Shown here piece by piece: positions 31,153 through 36,955 of a DNA stretch of 36,955 bases. The translations under genes were made by a program, and so were the position numbers. How positions within the stretch are numbered: the first letter of the stretch is position 1; every line of letters starts with the position of its first letter. Source of the DNA: DASVWZ01 sp036392935 (lineage in GTDB: Bacteria > Acidobacteriota > Terriglobia > Terriglobales > Acidobacteriaceae); assembly GCA_036392935.1 (NCBI GenBank), contig DASVWZ010000205.1:1-36955 (forward strand). The letters are read 5' to 3'. Below the pieces are notes generated by a model. The model was not told the origin of the DNA and did not search any database. It saw only the letters and a list, made by a program, of their open reading frames with translations.

Positions 31153-32367
31153 ATGTCCGCAGCCACTCAGCTACGAGCGATCTCACCGCCGGCTCCGATT
31201 GCCGAACGCGACCTTGCCTGCAATTCTCGAGAGTTCAATCTGCTCACAGCTTGCTGCCGAGCCGCGTGGAACCCCGCAGAAAACGACCGCATCCGTCAGC
31301 TTCTACTTTCACCACTTGACTGGGATAGGCTTCTTACCCAGGCTGAGCATCACGGCCTGGTTCCACTCCTTTTTCAATTCGCCGCCGCATTTTCAAATGT
31401 AGTTCCGCTGCAGCACTACAACGCCCTGCGCTTGCATGGCCAACAGGCGGCTTGCCGCGCATTATGGTTCACCCAGGAGCTGCACAGAATTCTCGACCGC
31501 ATGCAGCTCGCGGGCATCGATGTCATCGCCCACAAGGGTCCAGCTTTGGCCAGTTTGCTCTACGGCGACGTCGCCCAACGCCAGTTCAATGATCTCGATC
31601 TCCTGATTCGCTCTCGCGATGTGGCCCGCGCCCAATTTGTCTTGGCCGATCTCGGATACCATGGCGACGCGCAATTTACCGAACTCGAAACCCGCGCTCT
31701 CTTGCGCACCGGATACGAACAAGTTCTGCACGGTCCACGCGGCAGAAATATGGTCGAGCTGCAATGGCGCATCCTTCCGCGCTTCTACGCTATCGATTTT
31801 GATATGGAAGCGTGCTTCCAGAGGTCGAGAACGGTCCAGCTCGGAGATCGTCAGTGCCGTACGTTGTCTGCGGAAGATCTGCTCCTGGCCCTTTGCGTCC
31901 ACGCCGCCAAGCACGGCTGGACGCAGCTTTCCTGGCTTCGCGATATCGCTCAACTCACTCGAACCTCCGGCTTGGCGTGGCATTTCATCGCCAAAGAATC
32001 TAGACGGCTGGGGATCGAACGCATTGTGGCGATAAATAGTGCCTTGTGCCGCTATTTGTTTGGCGATTGCGCGAGCTGGCCGGCCTCGACCTTGCAGTCA
32101 GACCACGCAACCAACACGATTGCCAACGATGTTCTCGCCTCACTCAAAGCTGGCGTTACTCGCCAGACCGCCACGTTCGATTATTTTCGTTGGATGATAA
32201 GTCTGCGCGAGCGCCGTCGCGATCAGGCGCGGTTGATTTGGCGGCTGGCTTCGACGCCGCACATCAGCGAATGGAAGAAAGTGAAATTACCTGCGCCGCT
32301 ATTTTCGCTTTACCCGTTTGTCCGCATGGCTCGGCTGGCCAAACGGTTTGCCTCCGGCGCAACTTGA
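31153..32367 (+). CDS. Nucleotidyltransferase-fold family protein
   Basis: 404 residues of the uncharacterised nucleotidyltransferase family often found in exopolysaccharide or peptide-modification clusters. The motif AHKGPALASLLYG at 126-138 followed by FNDLDLLI (Asp147, Asp149) corresponds to the G-S/G...D-x-D metal-binding pattern of the polymerase-beta fold. A later ALCVHAAKHGWTQLSWLRDI segment is typical of the family. There is no signal peptide. The substrate is unknown. The ATG at 31153 has only a weak upstream ribosome site. Divergent from an ABC exporter and convergent with lpxI. Confidence 0.85.
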   Translation: MSAATQLRAISPPAPIAERDLACNSREFNLLTACCRAAWNPAENDRIRQLLLSPLDWDRLLTQAEHHGLVPLLFQFAAAFSNVVPLQHYNALRLHGQQAACRALWFTQELHRILDRMQLAGIDVIAHKGPALASLLYGDVAQRQFNDLDLLIRSRDVARAQFVLADLGYHGDAQFTELETRALLRTGYEQVLHGPRGRNMVELQWRILPRFYAIDFDMEACFQRSRTVQLGDRQCRTLSAEDLLLALCVHAAKHGWTQLSWLRDIAQLTRTSGLAWHFIAKESRRLGIERIVAINSALCRYLFGDCASWPASTLQSDHATNTIANDVLASLKAGVTRQTATFDYFRWMISLRERRRDQARLIWRLASTPHISEWKKVKLPAPLFSLYPFVRMARLAKRFASGAT

Positions 32368-32382
32368 TGCTCAGGTAAAGAA

Positions 32383-33228
32383 TCAATCCGCAACAATCGC
32401 GATGCCGGCATTATTGGCCGCGTCGATAATTGCATCGCCATCGAGCAGTAGGCATTTGCCCGCATCCAGGGCCAGACACGTTGCACCCGCCTTGCGCATC
32501 ACTGCAATCGTCTTCACGCCGATCACCGGCACATCGAAACGCATATCCTGATTTGGCTTGGCAATCTTCACCACCGTCAGCGCCCGGCTCAGCGTCGATG
32601 CTTCCGCATCCAGGCTCAACATGATTTGTCCCGCCCGTTCAATCGCGGCGTCAGTTCCTTCCATGGCTTCGATGGCGACGCAGGCCGATTCGGCAACCAC
32701 TATGGTCTGCCCAATATCATATTGCGCCACGTGCCGCGCAACCGCGCGTCCATAGTCGATGTTTTTTCTTTCCACCGCTGTCGGCACGCGCCTCGTCAAC
32801 ACGCCGGGTTTGGCCAGCAGCGGTTCCAGAAATGTCACCGAATTCTCCAGCGTGATCCCTTCATCTTCCAGCACCTTGCTCACCGCTCCCAGCAGCGCAT
32901 CCGTGTTGCGCGTGCGCAAGTTCAATAGCAGTTTGGCCAGGCGCCAATCTGGCCGGATGGCAGAGAATATCTGCTTGTGCTTCACCTGTCCCGCCATGAT
33001 CGCCCGCGTCACGCCTTCCTTCTGAAAGCTTTCTATCAGTCGCGAAAGTTCGCCCAGCGAGAGCCAATGCACCGCAACCGCGCCGCGCGATTCGATCTCC
33101 GGCGATGTTTCTTCTTTTATCGCAGCCACCACCACGTCGAATCCCTGCGCCTGCGCTGCCTCCAGCACCAGGAACGGAAACTTGCCGTTGCCCGCGATCA
33201 GACCTATGCGTGGTTTTGCTATGGACAT
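32383..33228 (-). CDS. lpxI: UDP-2,3-diacylglucosamine pyrophosphatase LpxI
   Basis: Cleaves UDP-2,3-diacylglucosamine to lipid X in lipid A synthesis; LpxI replaces LpxH in many non-gamma-proteobacterial lineages. 281 residues. Family marks: IGLIAGNGKFPFLVLEAA at the N-terminus, MAGQVKHKQIF, KVLEDEGITLENSVTFLE, and the C-terminal FDVPVIGVKTIAVMRKAGATCLALDAGKCLLLD. The start is the ATG at 33228. It follows lpxA by 28 bp on the same strand, so fabZ-lpxA-lpxI is one operon. Confidence 0.93.
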   Translation of the reverse strand: MSIAKPRIGLIAGNGKFPFLVLEAAQAQGFDVVVAAIKEETSPEIESRGAVAVHWLSLGELSRLIESFQKEGVTRAIMAGQVKHKQIFSAIRPDWRLAKLLLNLRTRNTDALLGAVSKVLEDEGITLENSVTFLEPLLAKPGVLTRRVPTAVERKNIDYGRAVARHVAQYDIGQTIVVAESACVAIEAMEGTDAAIERAGQIMLSLDAEASTLSRALTVVKIAKPNQDMRFDVPVIGVKTIAVMRKAGATCLALDAGKCLLLDGDAIIDAANNAGIAIVAD

Positions 33229-33256
33229 CAAAGAACTGACCGTGACAGGACAAAAG

Positions 33257-34057
33257 CTACTTGATCACTCCGCGCTCCGACTCTTCAATAAACCGAATCA
33301 GGCGCTCAACATCTTCTCCGCGATCCGATTCACCCTTCAACCGCTCCAGCGCCTGCGAAGTATTCAGCTTCGACGCCAGCAGAACCTTGTATGCATGATG
33401 AATTTTGCGAATCCGCTCCGGGCTGAATCCGCGCCGCTCCAAGCCAATCGCGTTCAGTCCGTAAGCATGCGTGTCGCGCGCCGCCGCGGTCTTCGAAAAC
33501 GGCAGCACATCGCGAGTCACCGTCGTCCCCCCGCCCATAAAACTGTAAGCCCCGATGCGCACAAAGTGGTGCACCGGGCACAGCGCACCCACCGTCGCCC
33601 AGTCTTCCACCACCACATGCCCGCCGAGCGTGGCCGCATTCGCCATGATGACGTGGTCGCCAATCGTGCAATCATGCGCAATGTGGCAGTACGCCATGAT
33701 CAGATTATGGCTGCCGACCCGCGTCACGCCGTGGCCTTTCACCGTCCCGCGGCTGATGCTCACAAATTCGCGAATGTCGTTGTGATCGCCGATTTCAAGC
33801 CGCGTCGGCTCGCCGTTGTAAGTCAGGTCCTGCGGCGCAGCGCCGATCACAGAAAACGGATGAAACTTGTTCCGCTTGCCAATTTTGCTGGGACCTTCGA
33901 TTACAACATGCGACAAAAGCTGACACCCTTCGCCCAACTCCACCTCGGCGCCAACCCTGCAGTATGGGCCAATCACGCACGACTCATGCACCCTGGCGCG
34001 GGCGTCAATAATAGAGGTCGGATGAATATTGCTGGCGAGCGCGCCGTCTCTACTCAT
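33257..34057 (-). CDS. lpxA: UDP-N-acetylglucosamine acyltransferase LpxA
   Basis: First enzyme of lipid A synthesis; transfers a hydroxyacyl chain from ACP to UDP-GlcNAc. 266 residues. A left-handed beta-helix of hexapeptide repeats (IHPTSIIDARARVHESCVIGPYCRVG) carries the catalytic His128 in CHIAHDCTIGDH, followed by ATLGGHVVVEDWATVGALCPVHHF and a helical C-terminus (GFSPERIRKIHHAYKVL). The frame is open further upstream, but that part has no family character and overlaps fabZ; the ATG at 34057 is correct for the family. It starts 17 bp after the fabZ stop. Confidence 0.95.
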   Translation of the reverse strand: MSRDGALASNIHPTSIIDARARVHESCVIGPYCRVGAEVELGEGCQLLSHVVIEGPSKIGKRNKFHPFSVIGAAPQDLTYNGEPTRLEIGDHNDIREFVSISRGTVKGHGVTRVGSHNLIMAYCHIAHDCTIGDHVIMANAATLGGHVVVEDWATVGALCPVHHFVRIGAYSFMGGGTTVTRDVLPFSKTAAARDTHAYGLNAIGLERRGFSPERIRKIHHAYKVLLASKLNTSQALERLKGESDRGEDVERLIRFIEESERGVIK

Positions 34058-34074
34058 TGGGCCCAGGACGCTTC

Positions 34075-34596
34075 CTATTCCGTTTCCGCAGCCTCTTCGG
34101 GGGCCGGTCCACGCGAGCGGTCCACCAGCCTGCACGTCACCACGGCTTCTGCCACACGCTTGTCGCCCACGTAGGCCATGCACTCCATGCGCGATGCATT
34201 CATCCGCCACGCTTTTACTTCAACTTCAATTCGCAGTTGATCTCCCGGTACCACCGGCCGCCGAAAACGCGCACGCTCAATGCCGGTGAAAAACATGAGT
34301 TTGCTGTCCCGGTCGACGACCTCAGTCAGCAGCAATGCACCACCGGCTTGCGCCATCGCTTCCACAATCAACACCCCGGGCATGACCGGCGCACCGGGAA
34401 AATGTCCGGCAAAAAACGGCTCGTTAATCGTCACATTCTTAATCGCCACGATCCGCTGTTTGCGCACCACTTCCACCACCCGGTCGATCAACAGAAACGG
34501 ATACCGGTGCGGCAAAATCTGCTGAATCTGGTTGATGTCCCACGGAGCCGCTGGCGGCGCCGCAGCTTCCATCGTTGCGTTTAACGTGTCAGTCAT
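34075..34596 (-). CDS. fabZ: 3-hydroxyacyl-ACP dehydratase FabZ
   Basis: Dehydrates beta-hydroxyacyl-ACP in fatty acid elongation, competing with LpxA for the same substrate pool. 173 residues. Hot-dog fold with INQIQQILPHRYPFLLIDRV at the start and the catalytic His65 and Glu79 in FFAGHFPGAPVMPGVLIVEAMAQ. An Ala/Pro-rich N-terminal extension of about 15 residues and an acidic tail are additions to the usual ~145-residue form. GAGAG lies just before the ATG. First gene of the fabZ-lpxA-lpxI operon, divergent from the M20 peptidase. Confidence 0.95.
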   Translation of the reverse strand: MTDTLNATMEAAAPPAAPWDINQIQQILPHRYPFLLIDRVVEVVRKQRIVAIKNVTINEPFFAGHFPGAPVMPGVLIVEAMAQAGGALLLTEVVDRDSKLMFFTGIERARFRRPVVPGDQLRIEVEVKAWRMNASRMECMAYVGDKRVAEAVVTCRLVDRSRGPAPEEAAETE

Positions 34597-34679
34597 TTCT
34601 CTCTCAAGCGGCGTTTGTTAATCAGATCGAAGATTATACTGTAACCTGCCACCCAGCACAGCTTCCAGTCAGAGACCAC

Positions 34680-35939
34680 ATGCCCAAGAAGACTCTCAGC
34701 AAAAAGAAAGCGTCCAGCAAAAAGCCAGCAACCATCAAAAAGCCAGCACCCGGTAACAAACCCGCTCCCAAAGCCGCGCCCACAGCATCTGCCAACGACC
34801 CAACCACGCTCCTGCATACTCTTCAAGCCAAGCAATCCGAAATCGCCGATACCATCCGCCAGCTCGTCGAAATCGAATCGCCTTCCGACAACAAGCCCGC
34901 CGTCGATCGCCTCGGCGCCATGCTCGCCGGACGCTTCGAAAAACTCGGCGGCCATTCCATGTTCCACCGCACCCCCAACTTCGGCGATCACCTTCAGGTC
35001 GACTTCGCCGGCAAGCGCCAGGGCAAGCCGGTTTTGCTGCTTGGCCACCTCGATACCGTTTACCCCATGGGAGCCCTTGCCACCATGCCTTGCCGCGTCG
35101 CTGACGGAAAACTTCACGGCCCCGGCGCCTTCGACATGAAAGCCGGCATCGCCTTCATGCTCTATGCCATCGAAGCGCTGCGCGCCCGCTATGAAGACGC
35201 GCTTCCTCGCCCCGTGACCGTGCTCCTCGTCTCCGACGAAGAGATCGGCAGCGACACCTCCCGCCGCATCACCGAAAGTGTTGCCCGCCGTTCGCAAGCG
35301 GTTCTGGTCGCCGAGCCATCTTACGGCCCCAAAGGCGCGGTGAAAACTGCCCGCAAAGGCGTGGGAGAATACACGCTCAAAGTCACCGGCAAAGCTGCGC
35401 ACTCCGGACTCGACTTTGAAAAAGGCGAGAGCGCCATCGTCGAACTTGCGCGCCAGATCCCCGTCATCGCGAAACTCACCGACCTCAAGCGCGGCATCAG
35501 CCTCAACATTGGCACCATTCGCGGAGGCACGCGCACCAACGTTGTCCCCGGCGAAGCCTTCGCCGTTCTCGACGTTCGCATCGCCCACGCCAAAGACGGC
35601 AAAGAGATCGACCGCAAGCTGCGCGCTCTGCGTCCATTCAATCGCAAGTGCAAGCTCGAAATCGGCGGCGGGATCAATCGTCCCCCCATGGAGCGAACCG
35701 CAGGGGTTGCCGATTTGTATCAGCGCGCCGCAGGCATCTCAAAGCAACTGGGCTGGAAACTCGAAGAAGCTGCCGTCGGCGGCGGCTCCGACGGCAATTT
35801 CACCGCCGGCCTCGGCATCCCCACACTCGATGGCCTGGGAGCCGTCGGCGACGGAGCCCATTCCGCCGACGAGTATGTCGTGATCTCTGAATTGCCGCGC
35901 CGGGCCGCGCTTTTAGCCGCGCTCATCGACTCACTGTAA
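34680..35939 (+). CDS. M20-family metallopeptidase with a Lys-rich N-terminal tail
   Basis: 419 residues, closest in pattern to the glutamate carboxypeptidase (CPG2) branch of M20. Zinc ligands and catalytic residues are in place: LLGHLDTVYP (His123, Asp125), the bridging Asp152 in GPGAFDMKAG, catalytic Glu187 and ligand Glu188 in SDEEIGS, and a late His in GAHSADEYV. A dimerisation domain is inserted around 215-320 (VTGKAAHSGLDFEKG). The first ~45 residues are Lys/Pro/Ala-rich (KKTLSKKKASSKKP), unusual for the family. The ATG at 34680 is used; the frame upstream overlaps fabZ. The substrate is unknown; no signal peptide is visible. Confidence 0.88.
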   Translation: MPKKTLSKKKASSKKPATIKKPAPGNKPAPKAAPTASANDPTTLLHTLQAKQSEIADTIRQLVEIESPSDNKPAVDRLGAMLAGRFEKLGGHSMFHRTPNFGDHLQVDFAGKRQGKPVLLLGHLDTVYPMGALATMPCRVADGKLHGPGAFDMKAGIAFMLYAIEALRARYEDALPRPVTVLLVSDEEIGSDTSRRITESVARRSQAVLVAEPSYGPKGAVKTARKGVGEYTLKVTGKAAHSGLDFEKGESAIVELARQIPVIAKLTDLKRGISLNIGTIRGGTRTNVVPGEAFAVLDVRIAHAKDGKEIDRKLRALRPFNRKCKLEIGGGINRPPMERTAGVADLYQRAAGISKQLGWKLEEAAVGGGSDGNFTAGLGIPTLDGLGAVGDGAHSADEYVVISELPRRAALLAALIDSL

Positions 35940-35952
35940 AATCACGAACTAC

Positions 35953-35980
35953 TTTTGCCTTCTGCATTCTTACTTCTTAC
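35953..35980 (-). repeat. Short heptamer tract containing a stop codon
   Basis: Four 7-bp units on the plus strand: TTTTGCC, TTCTGCA, TTCTTAC and TTCTTAC. The last unit includes the stop codon (35977-35979) of the isochorismatase-fold gene on the minus strand. Also lies 14 bp after the M20 peptidase stop. Confidence 0.7.
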
Positions 35981-36585
35981 TTCAAATACGCCAGCATCTC
36001 TTTAAACGCCGGCGTTCCTGACGCTCTCAGCAGTTCATAAATCATCATTTCGGTCGACGAAATCACCGCGCCCGCCGACCGCATGCGCTCCAGCCCAATC
36101 TTCCAGTTCCACTCCGTGCGCGAACTCACCGCATCGGACGCCACGTGCACAATGTAGCCCTCCCGCAGCGCCGCCAGCGCCGTCTGCGTCACGCAGATGT
36201 GGCTCTCCATCCCGCACAGCAGCAGCGTGTTCCGAGTGCCCGGCAGCCGCTTCAGCAACGAGCAGAACGCATCGCTGCCGAAGCAGGAAAATATCAGCTT
36301 GTCGAGCGCCGGCGTCTCCGGCAAAAGCGCAGCGATCTCGGCGACAGTATTCCCCAATCCCTTCGGATACTGTTCGGTCATCAGCGCCGGAATCTTCAAA
36401 ATACTCGCCAGCCGGATCAGCAGTTGCGAATTCTTGACCAGCCGTTCTTTCTCAAAAATCGGCGGCAAAAGCTTTTCTTGAATATCGATCACCACCAGCG
36501 CGCACTGGCTGGCCTCCAGGCTTTGCCGCGCAATTTCCATCGAGTCATTCGTTAGCTGATTCACCGAACCGAGCGTCGTCGCCAT
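35977..36585 (-). CDS. Isochorismatase-family cysteine hydrolase
   Basis: 202 residues with the catalytic triad of the family: Asp34 (VVIDIQEKL), Lys75 (EQYPKGLG) and Cys131 (GMESHICVTQTA). The overall form resembles the YcaC-like group of small hydrolases, whose substrates are mostly unknown. AGGAG lies seven bases before the ATG, a strong start. It is a single gene, convergent with the M20 peptidase and divergent from tRNA-Met. Hydrolysis of isochorismate itself is unlikely because no siderophore genes are near; that is inference. Confidence 0.9.
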   Translation of the reverse strand: MATTLGSVNQLTNDSMEIARQSLEASQCALVVIDIQEKLLPPIFEKERLVKNSQLLIRLASILKIPALMTEQYPKGLGNTVAEIAALLPETPALDKLIFSCFGSDAFCSLLKRLPGTRNTLLLCGMESHICVTQTALAALREGYIVHVASDAVSSRTEWNWKIGLERMRSAGAVISSTEMMIYELLRASGTPAFKEMLAYLK

Positions 36586-36629
36586 CAGAAATCTCCTGCC
36601 TCAATGATATGATGATTTTACGTTCCTAT

Positions 36630-36706
36630 GGCGGTGTAGCTCAGGTGGTTAGAGCGACGGTCTCATAATCCGTAGGTCGTTGGTTCGAGTCCAACCGCCG
36701 CCACCA
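36630..36706 (+). tRNA. tRNA-Met (elongator, anticodon CAU)
   Basis: Acceptor GGCGGTG pairs with CGCCGCC (one G-U), with encoded ACCA. D arm GCTC...GAGC. Anticodon loop CTCATAA (anticodon 36664-36666) sits on a stem ACGGT/TCCGT whose last pair is a U-U mismatch. T arm GTTGG-TTCGAGT-CCAAC. The first pair G1-C72 rules out initiator tRNA, and it lacks the C4-G69/C5-G68 pairs of Ile2, so elongator Met is the best call. Confidence 0.88.
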
Positions 36707-36720
36707 GACTACGCCGTTCC

Positions 36721-36816
36721 GTCGTTGGTCATCAGTCGTCAGTCATCAGTTATCAGTCATCAGTCGTCAGTCGTCAGTCGTCAGTCGTCAGTCGTCAGTC
36801 GTCAGTCGTCAGTCAT
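36721..36816 (+). repeat. Heptamer array, 13 units of GTCRTCA
   Basis: Thirteen contiguous 7-bp units plus a partial one. The first is GTCGTTG. Then GTCATCA, GTCGTCA, GTCATCA, GTTATCA and GTCATCA vary at one or two bases, and the remaining seven are perfect GTCGTCA. It starts 14 bp after the tRNA-Met CCA. The unit and orientation match the array at 65-123. Confidence 0.95.
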
Positions 36817-36905
36817 ATAGTTTCGTAGCGGGTGCTGCACATCAACTGGCGGCTTCGAGGAGTTGCTTGGCGATGGCCAGAGCTTTGTCGGCTCCGGCTG
36901 GTCCC

Positions 36906-36955
36906 TCGGCGGCTAAAGCCGCCGAAAAGAAACAAGTCTGATCGCAGCGCTAAAG
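36906..36955 (-). repeat. REP-like element, inverted copy, cut by the window end
   Basis: TCGGCGGCT and AGCCGCCGA around an AA centre (36906-36925), then CGCAGCGCTAAAG at the window edge. Its reverse complement follows the element at 28266-28319: CAGCGCTGCGAT, a spacer of about 22 bases with TTGTTT, then the GGCTTTAGCC palindrome. Probably continues beyond the window. Confidence 0.75.

Noticed and set aside
33182..34174. 330-codon plus-strand frame
   Set aside because: Antisense to lpxA; the product is His/Arg-rich without domain character.
34593..35588. 331-codon minus-strand frame
   Set aside because: Antisense to the M20 peptidase, whose metal ligands are all present.

Overview
The window reads as a piece of a high-GC Gram-negative chromosome, most likely an acidobacterium (Acidobacteriota, Terriglobia-like). 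This rests on three things. It has a Tol-Pal locus with a TonB-type protein in place of classical TolA. It has a large hopanoid operon. Its intergenic spaces are packed with short 7-bp and 8-bp tandem arrays. The taxonomic call is inference from gene content; no marker gene was compared.

Layout. 1-2215: end of an unidentified gene, then about 1 kb of repeat-rich, partly AT-rich DNA, and two orphan genes. 2264-7762 (minus strand): a small basic protein and the Tol-Pal system in the order tolQ-tolR-tonB/tolA-like-tolB-pal, a strong terminator, then cpoB (ybgF). 7909-9609: recN, divergent from tol. 9626-10278: a Phd/VapC-type toxin-antitoxin pair with a clear promoter whose -10 lies inside a perfect operator palindrome.

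10344-22327: one long plus-strand run, ispH-shc-hpnH-orf148-hpnA-hpnG-adh-adh-hpnC-hpnD-hpnE, mostly with overlapping or near-zero gaps. It covers the last step of the MEP pathway (IspH), squalene from farnesyl diphosphate (HpnCDE), cyclisation (Shc), adenosylhopane formation (HpnH) and adenine removal (HpnG). Two tandem zinc dehydrogenases and an unnamed 148-residue protein in the operon have no assigned hopanoid role. Converging on it, on the minus strand, is hpnJ (radical SAM) followed by two paralogous four-helix EamA-type proteins.

24920-25221: tRNA-Arg(CCU) and a tRNA-Ile2(CAU). 25471-28221: a membrane protein combining HD-GYP, GAF, GGDEF and PilZ domains. 28222-28879: a gene-free stretch with REP-like palindromes, an AT-rich island holding a perfect 20-bp palindrome, and a heptamer array. 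28880-31029 (minus): a PilZ-like protein and an ABC-2 exporter pair. 31153-32367: a nucleotidyltransferase-fold protein. 34596-32383 (minus): fabZ-lpxA-lpxI, linking fatty acid and lipid A synthesis. 34680-36585: an M20 peptidase and an isochorismatase-fold hydrolase, then elongator tRNA-Met and a long heptamer array.

Much of the region concerns the envelope: Tol-Pal, hopanoids, lipid A and an exporter. The most unusual signals are (a) heptamer arrays that start at or within about 15 bp of gene 3' ends, one of which also supplies the hpnA start codon, (b) the two dehydrogenases next to hpnG, candidates for the missing ribosylhopane reductase, (c) the paired small EamA proteins with hpnJ, and (d) the all-in-one c-di-GMP protein.
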